A DNA stretch of 64,000 nt from a beta proteobacterium L13 (GCA_000335715.1 AMYZ01000003.1:62001-126000), one strand, 5' to 3'; positions 43,351-52,729 are shown, counted from the stretch's first letter. A program made the numbers and translations. The notes: generated by a model not told the origin, from the sequence alone.

Positions 43351-46323
43351 CTAGAAGCGGGCGCTGATGGCTGCACGGTAGGTGCGGCCAGGGCCTGGCA
43401 TCAGGCTGAGCGTGAGCGGGTCGAGGTAAAAGCGGTTGGTGAGGTTGTCCACCGCCAGCTCCAGCTTGGTGTTGCGCGCCAGCTGGTAGCTGGCAAACAG
43501 GTCTACCAGCGTGAATGGCCGGGTCAGCACCTGGTTGGCCGTGCCGTTGTAGCTTTCCCAGTCGCGGCCGCTGGAAGCCTGCTCGGCGGTAGGGCCGCTG
43601 GTGTAGAGCACGCGGGTACCGGCGCTGAGGGTGTCGTTCAGCCAGCGCCCGCCCAGCGTGAGGTTGGCGCTGAGGCGTGGCGGCACGTGGTTGCGCACGT
43701 AGGCGGTAGAAAAGCCGGTGGGCGAGCAGTTGCCCAGCGTGGCGTGGGGGTAGACGGTGCGGAAGGTGCCGCTGTCCTCGTCGTAGACGTCGTAATGCAT
43801 GGCGCGGAAGTAGGCCGCGGTGTGCTGGTCGCAGATCTCCACCTGGCGGTGGTAGGTGGCCGACAGCTCGCCGAAGAAGCCGCCGTTGTCGTAACCGGTT
43901 TGCAGCTCCAACCCCTTGATCTGGTAGCGGTCCATATTGGCGATGGTGAAGTTCTGCATGCCCGGCAGGCCCTTGAACGGGCGGCGCGTCAGGTAGCCGT
44001 CGCTGCGGTTGTCGAAATAGGCCAGGCGCGCGCGCAGCTTGTCGCCGGGTTTGAGCCAGTCGTCGCGCAGCAGGCTGATGCCCACTTCACGGTTCTTGCT
44101 GCGTTCCGGCGCCAGCGGGTTGAGGTAGGGCGCGGACGAGCCGAGGGTGGATTCCATCAGGCTGGGCATGCGCAGCCCTTCGCTGTAACGGGCGTAGGCG
44201 CTGACGCCGCCGCCCAGCTGCAGCGTGACGCCGGCCATGGGTGCGAAGCCGCTGTCCTGGCGGCGGAACGGCGGCGCGTATTCGTAGCGGGTGGACAGGA
44301 TGTCGCTGTATTCGTTGTTTTCGTCTACTTCCAGCCGGCTGGCTTGCGCCGGGTCGAAGGTGGCTGGTGTGTCGCTCCATTGGTGTAACTGGGTGCCGGC
44401 CTGCAGGCGCGGGTCGGTGGCGGCGCTGTATTCGCCGTTGGCGTCCGGCAGCCATTTCAGGTAGCCGATCCGTTCTTCCGTATCGCCCTCGCCCTGGTAG
44501 ACGTCGATGGTGCGGTAGCGCTGTTCGGTGTGGTGCGCGGTGGCTTGTACGTTGTGGTCACGGCTGGCAAAGCGGCTGTAGCGCCCGCCCAGCTCCAGGC
44601 TCAGCCAGTCGTTGGCCGCCCAGTCCAGCTTGACGAAGGCGCTGTGCTCGTCGCGCTGGCCGCTGCGGATGGTACGGTTATGGTTGATGTCGTCCAGATC
44701 TACCACCATGCCCTTGCCGGGGCCGGTGCGCTCGCGTTGCAGCGATACGCCGTAGTCCAGCTTGAAGGCGCCGGCGGCGGTGCGCAGCTGGCTGCTGTTG
44801 CTGATGTCGGCGCCGCTGCGGGTGGCGGCGGTCTTGACGCGGTAGCGGGCGCCCAGCCAGGCGGGGTCGTTTTCGTCCCAGCTTGGCTGTGGCTTGCCTT
44901 GCTGCGGGTTGCGGAACACGTCGCCGTTCATGGCGTCGCTTTGCATGTCGGTGTGCCACACATTGGCTTTCAGCCGGATCAGCGGCTGTGCTGCCGGTGC
45001 CCACTGGTAGCGCGCGCTGTAGCTGTCCAGCAGGGCGTGGCTGCCGGGCCACTGCATGATGTAGCCGCTGTCGTTGCGCAGGATCTGCGACGGCATGATC
45101 TCGCCGTAGTGGCTGTCGTAGCGGCGCCAGGCCAGCTCCAGCGCGCTGTCTTCGCTGGGGCGCAGCGTGCCTTTGAGCAGCAGCGAGTCGCTGCGGTTGG
45201 CGGTGTTGGTGACTTCCTCGCCCGGCCGGTACACGGTGGTGACACCGGCTTCTACTTCCGGGTTGGTGCCGCCGAAGTTCATCCAGTTGTTGTACACGCG
45301 CAGCTTGTCGTAGCCGTGCTTGCCGGCAAAGTAGTTGCCCTGCTCGCGGTGGGCGTAGGCGGCCACCAGCTCGTAGTGATCCTGGCGGGTGGCCAGCGCC
45401 ATGCTGCCGGCGCCGGCGCGGCCATCCAGCCCCGACGCGTGCTGGCGCGGCGGGGTCTTGATGCTGGCCTGCGGGGTGGCGGTGTTGCTTTGCAGGCTGC
45501 AGCGCAGCCGCACGCCGACGCGCTCGCCGGGTAGCAGCACATCGGCGGCCTTTAGGGTGTCCATCTGCACCAGGCCGCCAACAGCACCGGCACCCTGGGC
45601 CGACAGGCTGGGGCCTTTTTCGATGGTGACGCTACTGATCAGGTCCGGGTCCAGGTAGCTGCGGTCGGCGGCACCGGCGTAGCCGCGGTACACGCTGATG
45701 GCCTGCTGGCTGCCATCGATTACTACCGGCACCCTGCCCTGCCCTTGCATGCCGCGTACGTTGACATCAACCGCGCCGCTATTGCGGCCGTCGCCCACCT
45801 GTACGCCGGGGGTGCCCTTGAACATGTCAGCTACCGAGGTACCGCGGAAGCGCTCGATCTGTTGCTGGTCGATCACCGCGCGCGAGCCGGCCTTGACGTA
45901 GGGGCGGTCTGCCAGCGCGATATCGTCGTCGTGCAGCAGGCCGGCGGCCTGACGTTGGCCGCGTACCTGCAGCGCAGACAGGGCAACATCGCCCTGGGCG
46001 GTGGCCACTGGCTTGAGCGTGATGGTGTTATCGCGGATCTCGGCTCGCAGGCTGCTACCGGCGAGCAGGCGGTGCAAGGCGTCCCGCACGGTGAGCTGGC
46101 CTTGCAGTGCCGGGCTATGGCGGGTGCGGGTCAGCGCCGCGTCGACCAGTAGCACCATGCCGGCCTGGCGAGCCAGCTCGTTCAAGGCGCTGCCCAGGGG
46201 TTGGGCGGCAATATTGAAGGCCTGGGGTAGCGCCGGTGGTGGGGCACTGTAGGCCGGGCTGACAAAAGCCAGGCTGAGTGCCAACAAGAGTGGGCGCAGG
46301 GAGGGAGCGGGTGTGCGTGGCAT
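43351..46323 (-). CDS. TonB-dependent haem receptor with STN domain (HasR/BhuR type)
   Basis: A 990-residue outer-membrane receptor. A signal peptide (to about PAYSA, residue 27) is followed by an STN signalling domain (about 45-105), a plug (about 145-265; VADMFKGTPGVQVGDGRNSG, VNVRGMQGQGRVPVVIDG, VTIEKGPSL) and a large barrel ending in phenylalanine (AAISARF). The region LAVDNLTNRFYLDPLTLSLM followed by PGPGRTY is typical of HasR- and BhuR-type haem receptors. It sits after FecI- and FecR-like genes and before haem oxygenase, which strongly supports haem as the substrate. Confidence 0.95.
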   Translation of the reverse strand: MPRTPAPSLRPLLLALSLAFVSPAYSAPPPALPQAFNIAAQPLGSALNELARQAGMVLLVDAALTRTRHSPALQGQLTVRDALHRLLAGSSLRAEIRDNTITLKPVATAQGDVALSALQVRGQRQAAGLLHDDDIALADRPYVKAGSRAVIDQQQIERFRGTSVADMFKGTPGVQVGDGRNSGAVDVNVRGMQGQGRVPVVIDGSQQAISVYRGYAGAADRSYLDPDLISSVTIEKGPSLSAQGAGAVGGLVQMDTLKAADVLLPGERVGVRLRCSLQSNTATPQASIKTPPRQHASGLDGRAGAGSMALATRQDHYELVAAYAHREQGNYFAGKHGYDKLRVYNNWMNFGGTNPEVEAGVTTVYRPGEEVTNTANRSDSLLLKGTLRPSEDSALELAWRRYDSHYGEIMPSQILRNDSGYIMQWPGSHALLDSYSARYQWAPAAQPLIRLKANVWHTDMQSDAMNGDVFRNPQQGKPQPSWDENDPAWLGARYRVKTAATRSGADISNSSQLRTAAGAFKLDYGVSLQRERTGPGKGMVVDLDDINHNRTIRSGQRDEHSAFVKLDWAANDWLSLELGGRYSRFASRDHNVQATAHHTEQRYRTIDVYQGEGDTEERIGYLKWLPDANGEYSAATDPRLQAGTQLHQWSDTPATFDPAQASRLEVDENNEYSDILSTRYEYAPPFRRQDSGFAPMAGVTLQLGGGVSAYARYSEGLRMPSLMESTLGSSAPYLNPLAPERSKNREVGISLLRDDWLKPGDKLRARLAYFDNRSDGYLTRRPFKGLPGMQNFTIANMDRYQIKGLELQTGYDNGGFFGELSATYHRQVEICDQHTAAYFRAMHYDVYDEDSGTFRTVYPHATLGNCSPTGFSTAYVRNHVPPRLSANLTLGGRWLNDTLSAGTRVLYTSGPTAEQASSGRDWESYNGTANQVLTRPFTLVDLFASYQLARNTKLELAVDNLTNRFYLDPLTLSLMPGPGRTYRAAISARF

Positions 46324-46345
46324 GGTGGGGGCTTTTTGCTTGTAT

Positions 46346-46360
46346 CAAAAATCATTCTCA
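46346..46360 (-). promoter_or_regulatory. Candidate Fur-like site before the haem receptor
   Basis: TGAGAATGATTTTTG on the minus strand matches the Fur 7-1-7 consensus at about 11 of 15 positions, 23 nt upstream of the receptor start. A wider dyad, TGTATC at 46341 and GATACA at 46372, encloses it. This gap should also contain the promoter used by the adjacent ECF sigma factor. Confidence 0.45.
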
Positions 46361-46424
46361 ATTGTGAAAACGATACAAACGTACAAACCCTGATGTGGCG
46401 GGCAAAAAAAATCATGCAGGCACG

Positions 46425-47468
46425 TCAGCGCTGCTGCGGCTCCGATGCGCTTCGGGCATGGATCAGCCATTGCCCATGCTGCCGGGTGACAGCCAGCGGC
46501 AGTACGCGCGGCAGTGCGTGGGCAAACTGTGCCGGCTGGTAGGCGTTGAAGGTGCCGGTAAGGCGCAGCTGCCCGCTGGCAGGGTCTTGCAGCTGCAGCT
46601 GGCTGGGCCCGTAGCGCTTGAACTCGGCGATGACCTCGGCCAGTGGTGTGTTGTCGAATAACAGACGCCCGCTGCGCCAGGTGGCCACGGCCGCCGGCGG
46701 AACCGGCGTGATGTGGCTGAACCGCTTGCTGTCGCTGGTCAGCTGCTGCCCCGCCTGCAAGGTGGCTTGCTGCAGCGGCTGGCGGTCGGCGTCGGCATCG
46801 AGGCGGTTGCTGTACTGGCGCACCCTTACCTTGCCTTCGGCCACGGCCACCTGATAGCTGCGGCCAACCTGGCGCACGCTGAAACGGGTACCCAGTACGG
46901 TGACGCGGCGGCTGTCGGCCAGCACGTGAAAGGGGCGCTGTTTGTCTGGTGCTATTTGGAAAAACGCTTGCCCGGCCAGCAGGCGGGTGTTGCGTTGCTG
47001 GCGGTACAGGGTAACGTCCACCCGGGTGGCGCTATCCAGGCTAAGCCGGCTGCCATCGGGCAGGGTCACGTCGCGCTGCTCGCCCTGCGCGGTGACCAGG
47101 GTGGCCTGGTACAGCGGTTGCTGCTGTTGCCATTGCTGCCAGCCCAGGCCGCCAGCGATGGCACAGCACAGGCAGGCGGCTGCTGCCAGGGGCAAGCGGC
47201 TGCGCCGTGGTGGCAGGGCTTGCAGCATGGGGGGCAGCTGCTGGCGCAGGGCATCGCGCTGTGCCGCGCTGGCGCTGCCCAGCAGGCTGTCCAGCGCGTG
47301 CAGTTGCTGCCAGGCTTGCGCGTGGGCCGGGTGGGCTGCCAGCCATTGCTGTAGCGTGGCGTGCTCCTGTGGCGATAAGCCCTGCTGCTGGCGCAGTAAC
47401 CACTGTGCCGCCTGGTAGTCGATGCTGTCTGGAACGGGCGTTGCGGGGGTGAGAGGCGTTGTGTTCAT
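46425..47468 (-). CDS. FecR-type regulator of the haem locus
   Basis: A 347-residue inner-membrane regulator. The N-terminal DUF4880 region (AAQWLLRQQQGLSPQEHATLQQWLAAHPAHAQAW) holds the sigma factor. A membrane helix at about 107-125 precedes the periplasmic FecR domain (VTLPDGSRLSLDSATRVDV, DSRRVTVLGTRFSVRQ) and a C-terminal STN-like part (TPLAEVIAEFKRYGPSQLQL). ATG 47468 overlaps the sigma gene stop (ATGA); a longer start 11 codons upstream is unlikely. Confidence 0.94.
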   Translation of the reverse strand: MNTTPLTPATPVPDSIDYQAAQWLLRQQQGLSPQEHATLQQWLAAHPAHAQAWQQLHALDSLLGSASAAQRDALRQQLPPMLQALPPRRSRLPLAAAACLCCAIAGGLGWQQWQQQQPLYQATLVTAQGEQRDVTLPDGSRLSLDSATRVDVTLYRQQRNTRLLAGQAFFQIAPDKQRPFHVLADSRRVTVLGTRFSVRQVGRSYQVAVAEGKVRVRQYSNRLDADADRQPLQQATLQAGQQLTSDSKRFSHITPVPPAAVATWRSGRLLFDNTPLAEVIAEFKRYGPSQLQLQDPASGQLRLTGTFNAYQPAQFAHALPRVLPLAVTRQHGQWLIHARSASEPQQR

Positions 47469-47944
47469 GGCGTATCCTGCCCGGCCATGCCCTTTTTGCA
47501 CGCCAGCATGCCGTTGATGATGTGTTTTTCTACCATATTGACCGAAATGCCCATTTGCCTGGCAATGTCGGCGGTGCTCAGGCCGTCAAACTTGTACAGC
47601 ACGAAGGCCTGGCGGCAGCGTGGCGGTAGCCCGGCGACGATGTCCAGTAGCCTGGCCAGCGATTGCTGGGCCGCTACGGTGCGCTCCGGCTCGCAGGCCG
47701 GCGCGGCGGGCAGCTCGGTGTCGTCCAGGGTGTGTTCCGGGTGGCGTTGCTGCTGGCGGTGCTGGTCGATGAGCAGGTTGCGCGCGGTGGTGTACAGCAG
47801 TGCACGCGGCTGGGCGGGTGGTGTATTGCCATGGCTGGCCAGTACGCGGGCATAGCTTTCCTGCACCACGTCTTGCGCCTTTTCCCGGCAGCCGGTACTG
47901 CGTGCAATGAAGTTCAGAAGTTCGTGGTAATAGCGCTCGAGCAC
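47465..47944 (-). CDS. FecI-type ECF sigma factor of the haem locus
   Basis: A 159-residue ECF sigma factor, comparable to HurI and HasI in known haem-signalling systems. Region 2 includes AQDVVQESYARVLAS and ALLYTTARNLLIDQHRQ; region 4 is LPPRCRQAFVLYKFDGLSTADIARQMGISVNMVEKHIINGM. It starts with GTG at 47944, as no in-frame ATG is nearby. A Fur-box-like sequence lies 42 nt upstream, so expression should rise in low iron. Confidence 0.94.
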   Translation of the reverse strand: MLERYYHELLNFIARSTGCREKAQDVVQESYARVLASHGNTPPAQPRALLYTTARNLLIDQHRQQQRHPEHTLDDTELPAAPACEPERTVAAQQSLARLLDIVAGLPPRCRQAFVLYKFDGLSTADIARQMGISVNMVEKHIINGMLACKKGMAGQDTP

Positions 47945-47985
47945 TGCAACAGCCTGTCCTGTAAAGCGCGGAGTCTAGCATGAAT

Positions 47986-48004
47986 GCAAATGGGAATCAC
48001 TATT
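47986..48004 (-). promoter_or_regulatory. Candidate Fur box before the haem-locus sigma gene
   Basis: The 19-mer GCAAATGGGAATCACTATT (plus-strand reading) matches the classical Fur consensus at about 13 of 19 positions and lies in the expected promoter region of the fecI-like gene. Confidence 0.6.
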
Positions 48005-48006
48005 AA

Positions 48007-49560
48007 TTATGGCAGAGCAAGCCAGGTGCGGTTACGCCCTGCAGCCTTGGCCTGGTACATGGCTGCGTCGGCGCGGGCGATGAGGTTGTCGGTGCTTTCA
48101 CCCGAGGCATTGAGCGTGGCGACGCCGATACTGGCGGTAATGTGCACTGCCTCGCCCTGCCACTGCAGTGGCAGGCTGGCCAGGGTATGGCACAGCCGCT
48201 GGGCCAGCTGCATGGCTTCTTGTTCCTGCTCTTGCGGCAGCATGATGCAGAACTCCTCCCCGCCCCAGCGCGCCAGGCTGTCGATTTCGCGCAAGGAGCG
48301 CCGCAGCTGGCGGCTGACTTCCTTGAGCACGTAGTCGCCGGCCGGGTGGCCCAGGCGGTCGTTCAGCGCCTTGAAGTGGTCCAGGTCCAGCATCAGCAGG
48401 CTGAAGCGCTGCTGGTAGCGGGTAAAGCGTTGCTGGTTTTGCAGGCAGCGTTCCAGAAACGCCCGCCGGTTGAGCAAGCCAGTCAGCGGGTCCAGCGTGG
48501 CCTGACGTGCCAGCTCGGCTTCGGCGGCCTGGCGCGCCATTTCCAGCCCGCGCACGTGCAGCAAGGTGCCGATACCGTCCGACAGCGTGGTGAGGTGGTC
48601 GATGATTTCCTGGTCAAACCCCCCTGCCCGGTTCGCCAGCACCAGCACCCCCATGACCGACAAATGAAAGAAACACGGGATGACCAGTAGCGACTGGATA
48701 CCCTTTAGTGCGCCACTGTCGTCGTACAGCGCGGGCTGGTTGATGACCAGTGGCTCCCCCTCGGCAATGGCTTGCCCGTAGACATGGTCGAAGCCGTACA
48801 GGCGGTAGCCACGGCTATCGTGGCTGAGCTGTGGCATCAGCCATTGCAAGGCGCCGGTTTCCAGGTGGGCAATGCTGGGGATGTCCAGGTAGCAGCTGTC
48901 GCGGTCGTCTACCTGGCAACTGGCAATAAACGCCAGCGTGGTCTGGCTCATGGCCAGTAGCGAGTGCAGGATGGTGCCGCAGGCGGCGCCCAGGTCGCGG
49001 TCCAGCAGAAAGCTGCTTTGCGCCTGGTTGATGGTGAGCAGCAGCTTGCTTTGCCGTTCGGCCAGCTGTAGCAGCATGCGCTGGCGTATCAGCTCGCACA
49101 GGGTATCGGCCAGCTGTTGCAGCCGGGCCTGCTGGCGAGGGCCAAAGCGCCGCGGGCGGTGGTCCAGCAGGCAGAGTGTGCCGATGACATGCTGCGCATC
49201 CAGGTGCAGGGGCGCACCGGCGTAAAAACGGATGGCCAGCTCGCCGGTGACCAGCGGGTTGTCGGCAAAGCGTTCATCCAGCAAGGCATTGCTGACTACC
49301 AGCATGTCTCCTTGCGACACGACATGGTTACAAAACGAGATGGCGCGCGGGGTTTGGCAGACATCGACACCGACCTTGGCCTTGAACCATTGCCGTTCGC
49401 TGTCGATCAGCGAGATCAGGGCCACGGGCACGCCAAACAGCTCGGAGGCCAGCAGTACCACGCGGTCGAACGCTTCCTCGGCCGGGGTATCCAGCAAGGC
49501 AGTACGCGCGAGCAATGCCTGCCGGGCTTGCTCGTGCGGTGGTGGGTCGGGTGTGTGCAT
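48007..49560 (-). CDS. GAF-GAF-GGDEF diguanylate cyclase
   Basis: A soluble 517-residue protein with two GAF sensor domains (about 25-165 and 175-335) and a GGDEF domain (about 350-515). The active loop is WGGEEF, and the inhibitory RxxD (REID) lies five residues before it, so it should synthesise c-di-GMP under product inhibition. The first GAF domain has the SLIDSERQWFKAKVGVDVCQTPRAISFCNH pattern common in such sensors. Its 3' end overlaps the promoter side of the haem sigma gene. Confidence 0.95.
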   Translation of the reverse strand: MHTPDPPPHEQARQALLARTALLDTPAEEAFDRVVLLASELFGVPVALISLIDSERQWFKAKVGVDVCQTPRAISFCNHVVSQGDMLVVSNALLDERFADNPLVTGELAIRFYAGAPLHLDAQHVIGTLCLLDHRPRRFGPRQQARLQQLADTLCELIRQRMLLQLAERQSKLLLTINQAQSSFLLDRDLGAACGTILHSLLAMSQTTLAFIASCQVDDRDSCYLDIPSIAHLETGALQWLMPQLSHDSRGYRLYGFDHVYGQAIAEGEPLVINQPALYDDSGALKGIQSLLVIPCFFHLSVMGVLVLANRAGGFDQEIIDHLTTLSDGIGTLLHVRGLEMARQAAEAELARQATLDPLTGLLNRRAFLERCLQNQQRFTRYQQRFSLLMLDLDHFKALNDRLGHPAGDYVLKEVSRQLRRSLREIDSLARWGGEEFCIMLPQEQEQEAMQLAQRLCHTLASLPLQWQGEAVHITASIGVATLNASGESTDNLIARADAAMYQAKAAGRNRTWLALP

Positions 49561-49700
49561 GCGCCTCTCCAGGGCTGGGCGGTCGGGCTGATGCTGGCGC
49601 GACAGGCTTGCAGTATGCGGCCGGAACGCGCTGTATGGCAGTGCGGCGTGCAGCGCCTGCCAGATGAATTGTTATATCGATACTGCATGCAACATAGCAA

Positions 49701-49748
49701 AAAAGCCCGGCTGCGGCCAACCTTGCGGGTGGCGGCAGCCGGGCTTTT
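49701..49748 (-). terminator. Terminator of the methyltransferase gene with the repeat in its loop
   Basis: AAAAGCCCGGCTGC / GCAGCCGGGCTTTT form a 14-bp stem, with TTTTTT following on the minus strand. The loop region carries a copy of GCGGCCAACC. It lies 16 nt after the methyltransferase stop codon. Confidence 0.9.
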
Positions 49749-49763
49749 GCACGGCGATGTGGC

Positions 49764-50771
49764 TTATACGTGCAGCAGCACCATCTTCAGCGGCGGGTTG
49801 CCGTCAAAGGTGGGGAAGTCGTCTTCCGGCGTGATCCACTCGGCGTCACGTACGGTGCGGCCGGCTTTCTCGGCGCTGCGCTTGAGCTGGGCCAGCCAGG
49901 CGTCGCGGTCTACCTGCGCCACGTTGTTGCAGCAGATCAGCATGCCGCCTTCGGCGGTGGCCAGCAGGGCCGGCTTGAACAGCGCCGGGTAGTCGTTGAT
50001 CAGGTCGACCACGCCGAACGGGCTCTTGGCGTAGCGCGGCGGGTCCAGGAAGACCAGGTCGAACTGACGCGCTTCCAGCACCGGGAACGGGGGCATTTTC
50101 TTGCCGCGTACCATCTTGGGCTGGCCAATGCCGGCCAGCTGGCGCAGCGCGGCAAAGCAGTCGCTTTCCACGCAGCGCGGGCGGGTGGCCAGGCTGTTGA
50201 TCTTGGCGTTGGCGCGCGCTACTTGCAGGCTGGATTCGGCAAAGTCCACGTTCATCACAAAGCTGGCACCGGCCTTGGCGGCGGCCACACCCACACCGCC
50301 GGTGTAGGCGAACAGGTTCAGCACGCTCTTGCCTTCGGCCAGCTGCATCACGCGGCGGCGGCCGGCGCGCAGGTCGAGGAACAGCCACGGGTCCTGGCCT
50401 TGGTGGCGGGCCTGGAAGTGGTACTTCACGCCCAGTTCGCGGATGGTGCGCGGCGTCTGGGCGGCTTCCAGCTGGTCTTCCGGCAGGCGGTTGCCGATGC
50501 GCGAATTGGCGCCGCTGCGGTCGTTGTACACCGCCGTGAGGCCCAGTGGGGCGTAGTGCGCCAGGATGGCCTGGTGCTCTTCTTCGCTCAGCGGCGTGTG
50601 GAAGGTTTGCAGCAGCAGCACGTCGCCGTAGCGATCGATGGTCAGACCCGGGCGGCCTTCGGCGCTGCCGTGAAACAGGCGGTAGGTATCGGTTTCTTCG
50701 CTGGCCAGGCGGGTTAGCAGCGCGGCGCGGTGCGCGTCGGCGGCTACAAGCAGTTCGGTCAGGGTGGACAT
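49764..50771 (-). CDS. RlmI/RlmL-like SAM-dependent RNA methyltransferase
   Basis: A 335-residue class I methyltransferase with the RlmI-like domain arrangement. The AdoMet site is LNLFAYTGGVGVAAAKAGA and the catalytic-loop motif is FLDPPRYAKS; LFLDLRAGRRRV precedes it. Related enzymes make m5C or m2G in 23S rRNA. The N-terminal part (LFHGSAEGRPGLTIDRYGDVLLLQ) resembles the linker domain of RlmI but lacks a full PUA domain. The exact target is not clear. Confidence 0.85.
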   Translation of the reverse strand: MSTLTELLVAADAHRAALLTRLASEETDTYRLFHGSAEGRPGLTIDRYGDVLLLQTFHTPLSEEEHQAILAHYAPLGLTAVYNDRSGANSRIGNRLPEDQLEAAQTPRTIRELGVKYHFQARHQGQDPWLFLDLRAGRRRVMQLAEGKSVLNLFAYTGGVGVAAAKAGASFVMNVDFAESSLQVARANAKINSLATRPRCVESDCFAALRQLAGIGQPKMVRGKKMPPFPVLEARQFDLVFLDPPRYAKSPFGVVDLINDYPALFKPALLATAEGGMLICCNNVAQVDRDAWLAQLKRSAEKAGRTVRDAEWITPEDDFPTFDGNPPLKMVLLHV

Positions 50772-50929
50772 GGTGTTCTCGCAGACAAAAGAAGGCGGCC
50801 GGCAGCACAGGGCTCCGGCCGAATGGGCTAATTGTACGCGCTTGCCCGCAGCGGGCTGGTTTTTTTACGCCAGCTTGTAAGAAAACGCCGCCGTTTACGT
50901 CTAATTTCTATAGAAGCAAAGGGGGAAAC

Positions 50930-51808
50930 ATGGAGCAGGCGCAGGCATTACTCAAGTCTTTATACGTGATGGCCATGATGGTGGAGGCGCGCGATGCCTA
51001 TACCGGCGGCCATTTGTGGCGGGTGTCGCAATTTGCCCGCCTGGTGGCCGAGCGCATACAGCTGCCGCCTGACGACGTGGCACGCGTGGCGCTGGGCGGC
51101 TTTTTGCACGACCTGGGCAAGGTGGGCATTCCGGACGCGGTATTGAACAAGCGCGACCGGCTTACCGACGAAGAGTACGCCGTGATCAAGACCCACCCGC
51201 AGGTCGGTGCCGACCTGCTGGCCGGCCACCCTTTGGCCGCGCTGGCCATGGATGCAGTGTGGCTGCACCACGAAACGCCGGATGGCCGTGGCTACCCGCG
51301 CGGCCTGGCCGGGGCGGCTATCCCGCTGGTGGCGCGCATTGTCGGGGTGGTGGACGCGCTGGACGCCATGACCAGTTCGCGCCCCTACCGCGCCGGCATG
51401 CCGCTGGCCAAGGCGCTGCAGATCATCGAGGAAAACCTGGGCCGGCAGTTTGACGCCGAGGTTGGCCGCATCGTGCTGGCACTGGGGCAGGAAGGCGCGC
51501 TGGATGCCGTGATCGGCCACAGTGCGCCGGGGCGGCCATTGCAGCAGTGCGTGGCTTGCGGGCCCACGCTGGTGATGCATAGCGAGGTGCAGGACGGCGA
51601 CACCGTACATTGCCCGTCGTGTGCGATGGGCTACCACGTGCGCCACCAAGCGGGGCGCTGGCAGGTGGCGGCCACCGGTGCGGCCAACCCGGTGGCGGCG
51701 CGCCAGCCCAGGGCGGATACGCAGCTGATCGATAGCCTGGTGCAGCCGGCTTACCGGCTGCTGCCCAGGCCAAAACGCTGGCTGGGCTGGTTCGGCCCGT
51801 CGGCTTGA
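50930..51808 (+). CDS. HD-GYP phosphodiesterase with C-terminal zinc ribbon
   Basis: A 292-residue protein. The HD-GYP domain (about 8-185) has His28, HDLGK (60-64), KTHPQVG, HHETPDGRGYP (113-123) and VDALDAMTSSRPYR, so the catalytic set is complete. After it, CVACG (207-211) and CPSC (228-231) form a putative zinc ribbon, an unusual addition. AAAGGGGG precedes the ATG at 50930. It is divergent from the RNA methyltransferase gene. Confidence 0.93.
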   Translation: MEQAQALLKSLYVMAMMVEARDAYTGGHLWRVSQFARLVAERIQLPPDDVARVALGGFLHDLGKVGIPDAVLNKRDRLTDEEYAVIKTHPQVGADLLAGHPLAALAMDAVWLHHETPDGRGYPRGLAGAAIPLVARIVGVVDALDAMTSSRPYRAGMPLAKALQIIEENLGRQFDAEVGRIVLALGQEGALDAVIGHSAPGRPLQQCVACGPTLVMHSEVQDGDTVHCPSCAMGYHVRHQAGRWQVAATGAANPVAARQPRADTQLIDSLVQPAYRLLPRPKRWLGWFGPSA

Positions 51809-51826
51809 GCCTGCGGGCCGGCAGGC

Positions 51827-52567
51827 TTACAGCGGCAGCTGGCGGCGCAGCTCGTCGGCCCAGTTGCGGCTGGCAAAGTCCGGGCCCATGGCCAGCGAGC
51901 GGTAGAAGTCGCCGCCAAAGCGGGAATCCACCTCGATCAGTACGTGGGTTTCGTTGCCCCACGGCAGGAAGGTGAGCTCGATTTCCTGGATGCGGAAGTT
52001 GCCTCCGCGCGGTTTGAGCTCCATTTCCTGATAGCAGCCCAGGGTGCTGGCCACATTACCGATGCGCGCGGTGCCCACTTCGACATCGGTGCTGTACAGG
52101 CCCCAGCCCAGCTGCTCGAATGCGGCCAACAGCGCGGCGACCTGCGCGGTGGGGTGCACTTCCAGCAGGTCGCGGTCGCTGGCGTCCACGGCCGAGGCTA
52201 TGGCCAGGTCGGTGTGGATCCACACCGCCAGCGGGCGGCCGTAGTGCGCCAGCGCGTTGATGGGGGTTTCCGCCGGCAGCTGCAGCTGGAAGGGGAACTG
52301 GCGGGTTTCGCCGGCTTTTACCGTAAAGCGCTGGCTCACCAGGATGCTGCCCAGCGGTAGCGCGCCGCGTACTTCGTGGTCGCCAGACTCTTGCTCTGCT
52401 TCCACCATCAAGACCAGCTCGATCTTTTCGATGTCCTGGTCGGCATTGCCGCCCTGTACCACCACGCGGCCGGTAAGCATGTCACCAGGGCGCAGGCGCG
52501 GGTTGTCCAGCTGGGTATCGACTTTGGCGCCACCGACGCCGATAGAGGCAAGCAGTTTCTTGAACAT
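51827..52567 (-). CDS. Spo0M-like arrestin-fold protein
   Basis: A 246-residue protein of the Spo0M/SpoOM family, which has an arrestin-like fold. Markers are MFKKLLASIGVGGAKVDTQL at the N-terminus, LRPGDMLTGRVVVQGG, the beta-rich middle ending LPAETPINALAHY, and IQEIELTFLPW near the end. In Bacillus, Spo0M affects sporulation; in non-sporulating bacteria the role is unknown. ATG 52567 was chosen as it starts the family sequence. Confidence 0.9.
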   Translation of the reverse strand: MFKKLLASIGVGGAKVDTQLDNPRLRPGDMLTGRVVVQGGNADQDIEKIELVLMVEAEQESGDHEVRGALPLGSILVSQRFTVKAGETRQFPFQLQLPAETPINALAHYGRPLAVWIHTDLAIASAVDASDRDLLEVHPTAQVAALLAAFEQLGWGLYSTDVEVGTARIGNVASTLGCYQEMELKPRGGNFRIQEIELTFLPWGNETHVLIEVDSRFGGDFYRSLAMGPDFASRNWADELRRQLPL

Positions 52568-52681
52568 GATGTTTCCGTAGGTAAGTGCGGTAAGTGCGGG
52601 TGCCGTCTGCCGGCCCCAGCAGGCACAGACTCCGCCCAAGGGCGCGGGTTCCTGTGCCTGCTACCGCATGGGGCGGCGCGG

Positions 52682-52711
52682 CAAAAAAAAACCGCAGCGC
52701 CAGGCTGCGGT
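52682..52711 (-). terminator. Terminator of the SEL1-repeat gene
   Basis: ACCGCAGC / GCTGCGGT form an 8-bp stem with a GCCAG loop, followed on the minus strand by nine Ts, 19 nt after the stop codon. Confidence 0.92.
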
Positions 52712-52729
52712 GGGGTGGGCGCTGCCGGT

